A DNA stretch of 64,000 nucleotides from the NCBI GenBank assembly GCA_963675365.2, contig CAXXVA010000001.1:682001-746000 (forward strand), in the 5' to 3' direction. The notes below the pieces were generated by a model. The model had not been told where the DNA came from. It saw only the letters and a list, made by a program, of their open reading frames with translations, and ran no database searches. Positions 43,164-55,473 of the stretch are shown piece by piece. How positions within the stretch are numbered: the first letter of the stretch is position 1; every line of letters begins with the position of its first letter. Source of the DNA: CAXXOK01 sp963675365. Its GTDB lineage: Bacteria; Bacillota; Clostridia; Christensenellales; Aristaeellaceae. A program made the position numbers and the translations under genes.

Positions 43164-44929
43164 TACGTTTCCTCCGTATACATTTTGTAAAGGCCCGCGT
43201 ATACGCCGCCCTTTTGGAGCAGTTCCCTGTGCGAGCCCTGCTCCTCGATGCCTTTTTCGGTCAGCACGCAGATGGTGGACGCGTTTTTGATGGTGGTCAG
43301 GCGGTGGGCGATGGTAAAGGTCGTGCGCCCTTTGGACAACTGCTCCAGCGACTTTTGCACAATGCGCTCGTTTTCATTGTCCAGCGCCGAGGTGGCTTCG
43401 TCCAAAATCAGGATCGGCGGATTTTTCAAAAACACGCGCGCGATGGAAATGCGCTGCTTCTGTCCGCCCGAAAGCTTCACCCCGCGCTCGCCTACATAAG
43501 TATTGTAGCCGTTGGGCAGGGCGGCGATGAATTCGTGCGCGCCGGCGAGCCTGGCGGCGTCCTCAACCGTTTTTTCGGTCGCGCCGGGCAGGCCGTAGAC
43601 GATATTGTCAAACACCGTGCCGGAAAACAGGTACACATCCTGCTGCACCACGCCGATGTTTTCACGCAGCGACCGCTGGGTGAGGGTCGCGATATCCTGC
43701 CCGTCGATCAGGATGCGTCCGCCGGACAGGTTGTAAAAACGCGGGATCATGTTGCACAACGTGGTCTTGCCCGAGCCGCTGGGACCCACCAGCGCTACGC
43801 GCTCGCCGGCGGGCACCTTCAGGTTGATGTCGGCCAATACGTCGTGGGCGTTATCGCTGTAATGGAAGGAAACGTGATCAAACGTCACCTCGCCCTTGAC
43901 GTCCTTCAGGTCCTTCGCGCCTGGCAAATCCTGCACGTCGGGGCTTTCGTCCATCAGGGTGCAGAAGCGCTCGATGCTCGTCATGCCGTTTTGAAACTGC
44001 TCGGTGAACTCCACGATTCGGCGGATGGACGCAAGGAGCGTGGATACGAACAAAAGGTAGGCCACGTAGTCGCCCGCCGTAATGGCTCCGTCGCGTAAAA
44101 ACAGCGCGCCCGCGACGACCACCACGATGTACATCAGTCCGTCCACGATGCGGCGGGACATGGAAAAGCCCGCCAGCAGCCTGTAGCTTTTCCGCTTGAT
44201 AGCAATGAATTTGTCGTTTCCCTGCCGGAATTTTTCAATCTCCAGCGGCTCGTTGGCAAAGGATTTCACCACGCGGATACCCAGTAAACTGTCCTCCACC
44301 TGGGCGTTGATTTCGCCCAGCTGATGCCGCCGCTCCTGAAAGGTTCTGCGCATACGGTCGCGGTAATAGCGCGCGATCAGGTACATCAGCGGCAGCGCGG
44401 CGAAGACGATCAGCGTCAGCAGCGGGTTGATGCCCAGCAGGATGACGAACGCCGCGACGATTTTGATCGCCGCGATGAACATTTCTTCCGGGAAGTGGTG
44501 GGCGAACTCCGTGATCTCAAACAGATCCGAGGTAATGCGCGCCATGATCTGGCCGACCTTGGCGTCGGAGTAATACGAAAAGCCGAGCTTTTGCAGGTGG
44601 CTGAACAGATCAAAGCGCATGTCGCGCTCGATGTACGAGCCCATGATGTGCCCCTGCGCGGTCATGTAATAATCCGCCGCGGCGTCCACAATGCGCAGCG
44701 CGATGTAAAACAGCCCGATGCGCAGCACGTAGGCGATCGTCAGCGCGGCCGCGTCGTCGATGGCAAGCTGGGTGATGTTACGCACGATCAGCGGCAGCGC
44801 AACGTCGGCAAGCGTGGTCGCGGCGGCGCACAGCAGATCGAACAGGAGCGTGGGGATGTACTTTTTATAATAGGGAGCGAAGCGCTTTAACAGCACCGGA
44901 TTTTTCATCGTGCGGATGTCGGGTTGCAT
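43163..44929 (-). CDS. ABC exporter, fused permease and ATPase
   Basis: 588-residue half-transporter. Six membrane segments lie in residues 25-320; the ATPase has Walker A VGPSGSGKT, signature KLSGGQKQR and Walker B ILILDEATSALD, with the H-loop in TIAHRL. It works as a homodimer or with another half. The substrate may be a lipid, drug or peptide. It has AGGAG 7 nt before the ATG. It follows the membrane protein gene by 22 nt. Confidence 0.92.
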   Translation of the reverse strand: MQPDIRTMKNPVLLKRFAPYYKKYIPTLLFDLLCAAATTLADVALPLIVRNITQLAIDDAAALTIAYVLRIGLFYIALRIVDAAADYYMTAQGHIMGSYIERDMRFDLFSHLQKLGFSYYSDAKVGQIMARITSDLFEITEFAHHFPEEMFIAAIKIVAAFVILLGINPLLTLIVFAALPLMYLIARYYRDRMRRTFQERRHQLGEINAQVEDSLLGIRVVKSFANEPLEIEKFRQGNDKFIAIKRKSYRLLAGFSMSRRIVDGLMYIVVVVAGALFLRDGAITAGDYVAYLLFVSTLLASIRRIVEFTEQFQNGMTSIERFCTLMDESPDVQDLPGAKDLKDVKGEVTFDHVSFHYSDNAHDVLADINLKVPAGERVALVGPSGSGKTTLCNMIPRFYNLSGGRILIDGQDIATLTQRSLRENIGVVQQDVYLFSGTVFDNIVYGLPGATEKTVEDAARLAGAHEFIAALPNGYNTYVGERGVKLSGGQKQRISIARVFLKNPPILILDEATSALDNENERIVQKSLEQLSKGRTTFTIAHRLTTIKNASTICVLTEKGIEEQGSHRELLQKGGVYAGLYKMYTEET

Positions 44930-44951
44930 GCGTGGTCTCCTTATCGGGAAT

Positions 44952-45698
44952 TTATTGCTCGTCGGTGCGGATCAGCCCGGTATAGCGCAAAAGCTCTGTC
45001 AGCTGATCGGCATGGGCCACCGGGACGTGCACCACATAGGCGGCGTCGGTGCTTTTAGCCGCCAGGCGGATATAATCGCTCGAATCCATGCGCACGGCGT
45101 CCATGCCGCCCATGGTGTACAGGGCGTCCACGCGGATCGAGTAGGCGGCGTCCGTAAGCAGCGCCACAGCCCCCGGGGGACGAATCGAATCCACCGTCAT
45201 CACCTGTCCGTCGGAGAACTGATAGGTGAGTGTGAGCCTGCGGGCGTAGCCGCCCTGGTAGGCCGTATCATACAGCGAACCCTTTAAAAGCGGCAGCAGC
45301 CCGCCGCGCAGTTCCATGACGGGCTTGCCGAAGCTCACCGCGGCGGCGGTCAGATCCGCGTCGCCGGAAAGCTCCTGTCCCGTCATCGCCATCTGGATAA
45401 CCTCTTCGCCCGCGGACTGTTTGAGCAGCATTTCAGCGTCGTCATCCGGCTCGCCCATCAGCAAAAACAGATACAAAAACGCGAGTGCGAGCAGGATAGC
45501 CAAAAAGATGAGGATCTTTTTAACGACCGCCTTCCATTTGGCGGGCGGCTTTTGCTCGGGCTCGTCGGTCAGCGCCTTTTGACGGGGGAGATCGTTGCGC
45601 GGTTCTTCCCTCAGGTAGCTGCGCTTAATGGTTTCGATCTCTTTGGGCATATCCTTGGGCGGCTTGCGGTGCCCGTTTTGCGGTTTTTTTGAATCCAA
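44952..45698 (-). CDS. Predicted single-pass membrane protein, unknown function
   Basis: 248 residues. The first 55 are charged and proline-rich, then one membrane segment (about 60-82), then an outside domain with no family I recognise. The start is TTG at 45696-45698, 8 nt after AGGAG. It lies between the zinc-ribbon protein and the ABC exporter, with short gaps, so it belongs to the nadE run. Ends in a domain with AYVVHVPVAHADQLTELLR. Confidence 0.7.
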   Translation of the reverse strand: MDSKKPQNGHRKPPKDMPKEIETIKRSYLREEPRNDLPRQKALTDEPEQKPPAKWKAVVKKILIFLAILLALAFLYLFLLMGEPDDDAEMLLKQSAGEEVIQMAMTGQELSGDADLTAAAVSFGKPVMELRGGLLPLLKGSLYDTAYQGGYARRLTLTYQFSDGQVMTVDSIRPPGAVALLTDAAYSIRVDALYTMGGMDAVRMDSSDYIRLAAKSTDAAYVVHVPVAHADQLTELLRYTGLIRTDEQ

Positions 45699-45709
45699 GC
45701 GAACGTCTC

Positions 45710-46402
45710 CTATTGCGGTTGGACGGTGAGATCAAACTTCTGAAGAATCTCGTCCAGGTACTTTGTTTCGTTGTTCAGGCGGGAAGCAAAGGCCGCGTAA
45801 AACGCCCGCATCAGCAACGTGCGCCGGGTATCGTCCAGCGTATCGTCGCGCTTCATCTCCAGCAGCATTTTGGCTGCCGGCTGCGCCAGGTATTTGGGCG
45901 CCTTTGCACTGTTTGAAAACCCGAATATCTGGTGCATATAGCGCGAGGATCCCTGTAAAAACAGGCGGATAAAATCCTCCGACAGCCGCTTCAGGTAACG
46001 GTACAGAAATTCTTCCCTGTTCTCCGCCATCGCCAGGCAGGCGTCCAGATCCGGATGGGAGAAGATCTCTCGGCGCATTTCCTCCCGCTTGGGTTTTTTC
46101 AGGGCGTCCGGCTCCAGATACACGTTGAGGATAAAACACTTGATGATGGAGAAGTCCATGCCCTTTTTACCGCGGTCGTAAAGCCTGCCCAGGTGTAAAA
46201 TCTCCTCAGCAATCTCCAGATTGTCCGGGTACTGCGCCCGCAGGGCCAGCAGCGCGTCGTGCTTTTTAACGGGATTTAGCTCCTGCAATACGGCCGACAG
46301 GTTCGGCCCGCTTGTTGTGAGTTTCTCTCCGCAGAACGGGCAGAACGCGGCATCCGCCGCGCCGATCTCCTTATGGCAATTGGGACATAATTTTTCAGGC
46401 AT
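45710..46402 (-). CDS. Zinc-ribbon protein, unknown function
   Basis: 230 residues. The N-terminus LCPNCHKEIGAADAAFCPFC is a classic double CxxC zinc ribbon. The remainder is helical, with many charged residues and no known domain. ATG at 46400-46402 is 7 nt from GGAGG; another in-frame ATG two codons earlier is too close to it. It overlaps the nadE end by 8 nt, which points to translational coupling. Confidence 0.75.
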   Translation of the reverse strand: MPEKLCPNCHKEIGAADAAFCPFCGEKLTTSGPNLSAVLQELNPVKKHDALLALRAQYPDNLEIAEEILHLGRLYDRGKKGMDFSIIKCFILNVYLEPDALKKPKREEMRREIFSHPDLDACLAMAENREEFLYRYLKRLSEDFIRLFLQGSSRYMHQIFGFSNSAKAPKYLAQPAAKMLLEMKRDDTLDDTRRTLLMRAFYAAFASRLNNETKYLDEILQKFDLTVQPQ

Positions 46403-48290
46403 TTTCATTCCTCCACAGCGCGTCGGACATATCCGAAGGCATGCGCCAGTCGCCGCGCGGCGACAAACTGACCGAGCCGACCTTCGGGCCGTCGGGCACG
46501 CAATTTCGCTTGAACTGCTGGGAGAAGAAACGGCGGATAAAAACATCAAGCTGCGCGGTGATCTTCTCCTCGTCGTAAACACCCTGATACGCCTGCACGG
46601 CGAAGCGCTTCAGGCGAGCTCTCCCGCTGCCGGAATCCATCAGGTGATAAAGGAAAAAGTCGTGCAGCGCGTAATCGCCGACGATCTCCTCCGTGCGCTG
46701 GGAAAGCTCCCCGTCCTTGGCAGGCAAAAGCTCCGGGCTGATGGGGGTGTCCAGCACATCCAGGCATACCTCGCGCACCGCGCCGGAAAACTGATGCTCG
46801 CTGATATGCCGCACCAGCCGCTTGACCAGGGTTTTGGGGATGGAGCAGTTGACGTTGTACATGCTCATGTGGTCGCCGTTGTAGGTGGCAAAGCCGATAG
46901 CCATTTCGCTCATGTCGCCTGTGCCAAGCACGATGCCGCCGACCTTGTTACTATAATCCATCAAAATTTGAGTGCGCTCGCGCGCCTGGCAGTTTTCGTA
47001 GGTCGTATCGTGGGTGTTTTCGTCCTGCCCGATATCCTTGAAATGCTGTTTGACCGCCGCTTCGATGGGAATTTCCAGCGCGGTCACGCCGAGCGTTTCC
47101 ATCAGCTTCCAGGCGTTGGACTTGGTACGCCTGCCCGTACCCATGCCGGGCATGGTGACGGCGTTTACGCCCTTGCGGTCGAGCTTTAGCTTGTCAAACG
47201 CCGTCACAGCCACCAGCAGCGCAAGCGTAGAATCCAGTCCCCCGCTCACGCCGACCACCACGCGCTCGCAGCCGATTGCGGATAGCCGCGTCATCAGCCC
47301 AGTACACTGGATGTTTACGATTTCGGAGAGGTTTTCCTCGCCTTGGCCTTCCGGCGGCAGGAACGGCAGCGCGGCGATGGGCCGCAGCAGTGCGGCGGTA
47401 TCGGGCACGCTTTGGCAGGCCATGGGCACGACGGTCATCGGAGGCGCTGTTCGCTTGGCTTGATGAAAGCTGCCGTTGCGCTGGCGCTGGTAGCGCAGGC
47501 GCTGGATATCGACGTCCGCGACCGCATAGCCGCCGTCCGGCGAGAAGCGCTCGCCCTCGCTTAAGACGCGGCCCGATTCAAACACGCCCGTGTAGCCGCA
47601 AAACGCCAGATCGCTGGTCGATTCGCCAAAGCCGGAGGACGCGTAGGCGTAGCCCGCATACAGGCGACCCGACTGCTGCTTAAGCAGTTCGCGCCGGTAG
47701 GCGTGCTTGGTGACCAGCGCGTTGGACGCGCTGGGATTAAAGATCATATCCGCGCCCTCCACCGCGTAGCGGCCGGAGGGAGGCTGCGGCGTCCAAAGAT
47801 CTTCGCAGACTTCCACGGCAAACGTGAAATCGCCCATATCGAATAAAAGGTCGGGCGCGACGGGCGGCGCCGCATGCCGGTCTTCGTCGGTGATCTGCTC
47901 CGCGCCGACAAACCAGCGCGTTTCATAAAACTCGTTGCCGTTTGGCAGGTAGGTTTTGGGCACGATGCCCTTCACCTCGCCGTTTTGCAGCACCGCCGCG
48001 CAGTTGAATAGCCGGGAGCGGATATTGACGGGCAGGCCGACGATCACCGCCATGCCGCGGGTCTTGGACGCGATGTCAAGCATCGCCTGATAGGCGTTCT
48101 TCTGCACGGTTTCATGCAGTAAAAGATCGCCTAGCGTATAGCCTGTGATGCAAAGCTCGGGAAATACGGCCGCCTGCACGCCGCGTGCTTCCAGCTCGGC
48201 CATCTTTTTTAGGATCTCCCGTTTGTTCTTTTCCACATCCCCCAGATGCACCCGAAGGCTCACCGCGGCGACGCGGGCAAAATCACTCAT
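46395..48290 (-). CDS. nadE: Glutamine-dependent NAD+ synthase
   Basis: 631 residues, the last step of NAD synthesis with ammonia from glutamine. The N-terminal nitrilase domain has the triad Glu45 (FPELCITGY), Lys112 (VPKTYLPN) and Cys162 (EVCEDLW). The C-terminal synthetase has the ATP loop VVGVSGGLDSTLAL and GTGDMSEMAIGFATY. The length matches the bacterial glutamine-dependent type. The ATG follows GGAGG. The NYN gene ends 21 nt upstream. Confidence 0.96.
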   Translation of the reverse strand: MSDFARVAAVSLRVHLGDVEKNKREILKKMAELEARGVQAAVFPELCITGYTLGDLLLHETVQKNAYQAMLDIASKTRGMAVIVGLPVNIRSRLFNCAAVLQNGEVKGIVPKTYLPNGNEFYETRWFVGAEQITDEDRHAAPPVAPDLLFDMGDFTFAVEVCEDLWTPQPPSGRYAVEGADMIFNPSASNALVTKHAYRRELLKQQSGRLYAGYAYASSGFGESTSDLAFCGYTGVFESGRVLSEGERFSPDGGYAVADVDIQRLRYQRQRNGSFHQAKRTAPPMTVVPMACQSVPDTAALLRPIAALPFLPPEGQGEENLSEIVNIQCTGLMTRLSAIGCERVVVGVSGGLDSTLALLVAVTAFDKLKLDRKGVNAVTMPGMGTGRRTKSNAWKLMETLGVTALEIPIEAAVKQHFKDIGQDENTHDTTYENCQARERTQILMDYSNKVGGIVLGTGDMSEMAIGFATYNGDHMSMYNVNCSIPKTLVKRLVRHISEHQFSGAVREVCLDVLDTPISPELLPAKDGELSQRTEEIVGDYALHDFFLYHLMDSGSGRARLKRFAVQAYQGVYDEEKITAQLDVFIRRFFSQQFKRNCVPDGPKVGSVSLSPRGDWRMPSDMSDALWRNENA

Positions 48291-48311
48291 GTGCTTTCCT
48301 CCGTCGGGTTC

Positions 48312-49313
48312 TTACGGAACTTTGATGAGCATGGTATTCTGCTCGTCCATTTCGACTTTTAAGATCTTTTCCTTCTCCAGTGTCTTCAGCAGGTCGGAAA
48401 AGCGCTTGAAGCCCAGGCCGCGTTCGGAGAAATCCGGATAGGCGGATTGAATGTCGGCCTTGAGAATCGAGGGGTTGATGCGGTCGAATCCGTCGTCCTT
48501 ATACTGCTGCAAGCGCTCGCGGAAGGCCTGCAGCCAGTTGTCCTTGGTCAGCGACGGCGAACCGTTCTTGGCGGCCTGCTTCAAAGAAACCATGACGTTG
48601 AAATTATCCGAGCGGATGGACAGGTTTCCGTATTTCTGCTGCAGCTTGTCCAGAAGCTTGCCGAAGGTAGACGCCCCGTAGGCTTTTTCGTTGAAATCCG
48701 GGCGCAGGCGCAGCAGAATCCCCTTGAGTTCGCTTGCGTAGATCTCGTCGTTTTCGGTCTGCTCGTCGAGGATCGACTCGATCAGCTTGTTGAGCTCCTG
48801 CTCGTCCAGCGGTTCCTTGTCCTCCGAGCCGGAGGCGGCTTTCTTTTTACCGACCGGCTTGCGGCTGCGCCCGCCGACGTTTTCCAGAAACTGAAATTCG
48901 TTGCAGGCGTTGATGAATATGGACGACGCGGCCTCGCTGCGGCTGATGCCCAGCACAAACTTGCCCATGCTTTTCAGCTTGCCGACCAGCGGGGTGTAAT
49001 CCGAATCGCCGGACACGATACAGAAGCTGTCGATCAGCGGGTTGGTGTATGCCACTTCCAGCGCGTCGATGACGAGCAGGATGTCGGCGTTGTTCTTTTG
49101 GCTGATGCCGTGCCGCAGCGACGGAACCACGGTGAACGTGTTTGACAGCAGCACTTCCTTCAGCCCCGCGTACTGGTCGGTGTAGCCGTACACCTTGCCC
49201 AGCAGCACGTCGCCGCGGATCTTCACCTTTTCCAGAACGTTCAGAAACGTAGGGACTTTCGCCCCGCAGTTTTCCAGGTCTACGAATAATGCAAATTTAG
49301 CCAGAATAATCAT
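48312..49313 (-). CDS. NYN-domain ribonuclease-like protein with two OST-HTH/LOTUS domains
   Basis: 333 residues. The PIN-like NYN domain (1-150) has ALFVDLENCG, KNNADILLVIDALEVAY and VSGDSDYTPLVGKL, giving the acidic residues of the active site. Two OST-HTH modules follow: about 165-250 (with LRPDFNEKAYGASTFGKLLD) and about 258-333 (with YPDFSERGLGFKRFSDLLK). LOTUS domains bind RNA, often G-rich. It probably cleaves or processes RNA. The ATG at 49311-49313 directly follows AAGGA, an unusually short spacing. It starts the run that includes nadE. Confidence 0.88.
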   Translation of the reverse strand: MIILAKFALFVDLENCGAKVPTFLNVLEKVKIRGDVLLGKVYGYTDQYAGLKEVLLSNTFTVVPSLRHGISQKNNADILLVIDALEVAYTNPLIDSFCIVSGDSDYTPLVGKLKSMGKFVLGISRSEAASSIFINACNEFQFLENVGGRSRKPVGKKKAASGSEDKEPLDEQELNKLIESILDEQTENDEIYASELKGILLRLRPDFNEKAYGASTFGKLLDKLQQKYGNLSIRSDNFNVMVSLKQAAKNGSPSLTKDNWLQAFRERLQQYKDDGFDRINPSILKADIQSAYPDFSERGLGFKRFSDLLKTLEKEKILKVEMDEQNTMLIKVP

Positions 49314-49397
49314 TCCTTCAGATTGTTTTTTGAGTCATCAGTCGGTAAGTATCCAAATCACGCGCCTTGCCGCTCATGAGACAAAGCGCGAACATCT

Positions 49398-49568
49398 GGA
49401 TAGGCAAATGATGAGTAAAGCACCGGTATGATACCGCGTAAGATTTTTCTCAGATTGTGTCTGCGGGAACCGAAGTAGTAGCAGCGCTACGTCGAGGTTT
49501 CCGCAGACGCAAGCTGAGGAAAATATAACCGGTAGCATATCGGGGATTTGATCAGCATTTGCCTATAT
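49398..49568. repeat. Long imperfect palindrome of about 170 bp
   Basis: Two arms of about 85 bp in inverted orientation meet near 49485. Best-matched blocks: ATAGGCAAATG (49400-49410) with its complement at 49557-49567; ATGATACCG (49428-49436) with CGGTAGCAT (49530-49538); ATTTTTCTCAG (49443-49453) with CTGAGGAAAAT (49514-49524); GTCTGCGGGAACC (49459-49471) with GGTTTCCGCAGAC (49496-49508); centre GTAGC-AGC-GCTAC. Several mismatches are G-U-type in RNA. Its right end overlaps the last codons of the GntR gene. It could be a structured RNA, a decayed mobile element or a pair of inverted repeats. Confidence 0.8.
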
Positions 49569-50279
49569 GCGAAACGTGAAGCGGTCTCCCCGTATCCACT
49601 GCCGGCTCAGGTGCAGCGGGCGGTCGTGCTGGTCAAACACCAGCTGGTCAAGCCGCAAAAGCGCGTCGCCGTCTTTAGTGCCAAGCAGCTTGCCAACCTG
49701 CCCCCCGGCGTGCCCAAGGGAGATATCGTGCACGGCGCGGCTTGGGATGAGCCCGTGGTCCGACAGCAGCGCGTACAGCGAGCCGGACAGGGGCGCGTCT
49801 TCCAAAAACGCAAACGACGCCGCAAAGCGGTTGTACTCCAGCATCACCGGCAGGCCGCCCGCAAGGCGAAGCCGGCTGATGGAAAGCACTTTACCGCCTT
49901 CCGGCAGTTGGAGCTTTACGCGGTCTTCCTCGGTGGCAGGCTCAACGACCCGTTCGATCAGGCGGGTCTGCGCAGTCAGCCCGACCTGCGCGCAGGCGTC
50001 GGAAAAGCTGGTAATCAACCCAAGATCCCGCTTGATCTTCTCCTGCGCCACGAACGTGCCCTTGCCCTGGCGGCGCACCAAAAGACCTTCGCGTACGATT
50101 TCCTCCAGCGCGTTGCGCACCGTAACGCGGCTTACATTGTATGCCGCGCACAGCGCCTGTTCCCCCGGGATGCGTTCTCCCGGCGGGTAGACGCCAGCCG
50201 TGATGTCGTTTTTCAGCCTCTCCATCAATTGCTTGTACAGAGGCCTTTCGCTCGTCTTTTTCAGCGGGCTCGCTTGCAC
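49563..50279 (-). CDS. GntR-family regulator, HutC/UTRA type
   Basis: 238 residues. The winged-helix domain (about 12-80) has YKQLMERLKNDITAGVYPPG, PGEQALCAAYNVSRVTVRNA and GLLVRRQGKGTFV. The UTRA ligand domain (about 95-235) has the usual VLSISRLRLAGGLPVMLEYN. It probably senses a small molecule such as an amino sugar. GTG at 50277-50279, 7 nt after GGGAGG, is the start. Its own promoter carries a palindrome, so it likely represses itself. It may also act on the secreted-protein gene upstream, whose stop is 60 bp away. Confidence 0.88.
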   Translation of the reverse strand: MQASPLKKTSERPLYKQLMERLKNDITAGVYPPGERIPGEQALCAAYNVSRVTVRNALEEIVREGLLVRRQGKGTFVAQEKIKRDLGLITSFSDACAQVGLTAQTRLIERVVEPATEEDRVKLQLPEGGKVLSISRLRLAGGLPVMLEYNRFAASFAFLEDAPLSGSLYALLSDHGLIPSRAVHDISLGHAGGQVGKLLGTKDGDALLRLDQLVFDQHDRPLHLSRQWIRGDRFTFRI

Positions 50280-50300
50280 ACGGACACCTCCCAGTACCCG

Positions 50301-50335
50301 GTATTCAGTATACTCTATTCAAGCCCGTTGGGCAA
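50301..50335 (-). promoter_or_regulatory. Promoter and likely operator of the GntR gene
   Basis: Minus strand TTGCCC (50330-50335), 17 nt, TATACT (50307-50312). The -10 overlaps GTATTCAGTATAC (50301-50313, top strand), a GTAT-N5-ATAC palindrome of the sort GntR proteins bind. Self-repression is inferred. Confidence 0.62.
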
Positions 50336-50338
50336 ATT

Positions 50339-51766
50339 CTACTCCGCGATGGAGATTAATATATCGCTGTCCAGCAGAAAATTGACGACGTCGTCGATCA
50401 CGCCGATGGGCATTTCCAGGGCGACGGGGAGCATGTATGCCAGGATGCTTGGGCCCCAACTGCGCTTATACTCATTCAACGATACGGAATTGAGTCCAAA
50501 AAAATTCTCTGCACTATAATTCGTATTAGTCAGTGCGCTTTGATCACCGTTTTCCAGCGATCCTTCAAAATATACGGAAGCTGCGGGCAATCCGGTCTCC
50601 GGGTGCAGCCAATCAAGGGACAGGCTCAGATCGTAGGGTAACTCGGTCCCGGTACGCGACCATGCAAATTGAAAGGTTTGCGGCGGCGGTACATCGTAAA
50701 GTTCCAAGCCGTCCAGTGAAAATCTTACCGTTCCTTCACCGGCAAGCGCGCCTTCCGCGGGAAGACCGTCGCCCGTAATCGACAGGGAAAGCCGCGTATC
50801 CTCGCCCTGTGTTACAGCAGCGCTCACGAAAATATCGGTTGTTTCGCCATGCGTTTGGCTGCGATAGGAAACCGACAGCAGATAATCGTCCGGGACGGGC
50901 AGTGCAAAGGCGATCTCCGTGCCATCCACAACATCGTTTTTTTGGAATATTGTATGGCCGCCAAGAATGCACGTCATGCCGGAGGGGGACTCTATGACCT
51001 TCATGCCCTCGCGCTCTGGATCTGCGACAGCGAGCATGAGTTCAAAGTGAGACATCGCTTCCAGTACGAACTCAGAAAGATATAAGTCAGCCAGCAACAC
51101 ATCCAGAAACCTCTGTAAGCGCTTGTAAACTTCATCCTCCAACGCAATGGCATTAAACGTGGCGCATAATTGAAGCAGTTCCTCATACGAGACAGTGTAA
51201 GTGATCTCCCCTGACACTGTATCGGCTTCTTCGTCAAGCGCTAGGGTGCGCGCGGCGTCAAACATGTCTCGGATCGGTGAATAATATCTGTCCGCCAAAT
51301 ACCAGGCGGCGTTTGGGTACAGCAGCAGCGCAATATAATTTGTGGGAAGGCCGAGGTAGAAAAAGGGTTTCAACATAAACTCAAAGATCACGTTCATATT
51401 GAACATCACAGCGTCGTTTCGCAGAGCAGGGCTGACAACATACCGGTAGACGCTGTACTCATCATATACAAACGGTATGCTCTCATCTCCGTTTATGTTC
51501 AGTGCGCCTTCCATCTTTACTCGACTGTCGGGCTGTAAAAAGCGCGTTCCGAACAGATCGCCGGTCAAGGTTAGTTTGCTTAAGAACGCTTCCCAATCCT
51601 TCAAGTGCGCTTCAACCGGCGGAAAGCCATCGGCATGGATTTGTGTGGACAGCGTAAACACTGCGTGCGTAACAGGGTCTTCGGGCGCTACGCTTTGGGC
51701 AAGGGCGCCGCAGGGCAGCGCAACGCAGAGGATCAGGATTAAAATTCGGCGCGTCAGCAGTTTCAC
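50339..51766 (-). CDS. Exported protein of unknown function
   Basis: 475 residues with a signal peptide (basic start, ILILILCVALPCGALAQ, cleavage near residue 24). No known domain. The N-terminal half contains hydrophobic patches around 130-165 (MLKPFFYLGLPTNYIALLLY). The C-terminal half is beta-rich, and a hydrophobic tail (ILAYMLPVALEMPIGVIDD) ends the protein. GTG at 51764-51766 follows GGGAGGGAG. A TATAAT at 51797-51802 (minus strand) is a possible -10 without a good -35. The stop is TAG. Confidence 0.75.
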   Translation of the reverse strand: MKLLTRRILILILCVALPCGALAQSVAPEDPVTHAVFTLSTQIHADGFPPVEAHLKDWEAFLSKLTLTGDLFGTRFLQPDSRVKMEGALNINGDESIPFVYDEYSVYRYVVSPALRNDAVMFNMNVIFEFMLKPFFYLGLPTNYIALLLYPNAAWYLADRYYSPIRDMFDAARTLALDEEADTVSGEITYTVSYEELLQLCATFNAIALEDEVYKRLQRFLDVLLADLYLSEFVLEAMSHFELMLAVADPEREGMKVIESPSGMTCILGGHTIFQKNDVVDGTEIAFALPVPDDYLLSVSYRSQTHGETTDIFVSAAVTQGEDTRLSLSITGDGLPAEGALAGEGTVRFSLDGLELYDVPPPQTFQFAWSRTGTELPYDLSLSLDWLHPETGLPAASVYFEGSLENGDQSALTNTNYSAENFFGLNSVSLNEYKRSWGPSILAYMLPVALEMPIGVIDDVVNFLLDSDILISIAE

Positions 51767-51841
51767 TGTTCTCCCTCCCTGAGACCGGATACGAAAATTA
51801 TACCACAGGAAACACGGAATGGATGCGCGTTTAATGCTTGA

Positions 51842-51870
51842 ATCGCCATCATCCGGGGAACGATGGCGAT
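51842..51870 (-). terminator. Stem-loop after typA
   Basis: ATCGCCATC (51842-51850) pairs with GATGGCGAT (51862-51870), 9 bp with an 11-nt loop, 3 nt after the typA stop. On the minus strand there is no real T-run after it, so it may be a 3' mRNA stabiliser or a weak terminator. Confidence 0.45.
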
Positions 51871-51873
51871 GTT

Positions 51874-53700
<1,827 letters not shown>

Positions 53701-53710
53701 AAATTTCCTT

Positions 53711-55333
<1,623 letters not shown>

Positions 55334-55400
55334 TGGGGGTTGAGCCTCCGTTGTTGGAATCGAAAGGATATATCCGGCTTGGGATAGTCCCAAACCTCAG

Positions 55401-55427
55401 TATTGGCCGCACATTGTGCGGCCAATA
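55401..55427 (-). promoter_or_regulatory. Perfect hairpin at the predicted 5' end of the prfC-typA transcript
   Basis: TATTGGCCGCAC / GTGCGGCCAATA, 12 bp with loop ATT (AAT on the minus strand) and no mismatch. The predicted transcription start is at about 55425, so the hairpin would form the first bases of the mRNA. No T-run follows, so it is not an ordinary terminator. A 5' stabiliser or a protein-binding site is possible. Confidence 0.6.
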
Positions 55428-55431
55428 GAGA

Positions 55432-55460
55432 ATTATGACAGAGTATGGGTAGAAAGTCAA
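55432..55460 (-). promoter_or_regulatory. Promoter of prfC-typA
   Basis: Minus strand TTGACT (55455-55460), 17 nt, CATAAT (55432-55437), about 100 nt before the prfC ATG. Confidence 0.7.
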
Positions 55461-55473
55461 TGTTAACGGTGTT

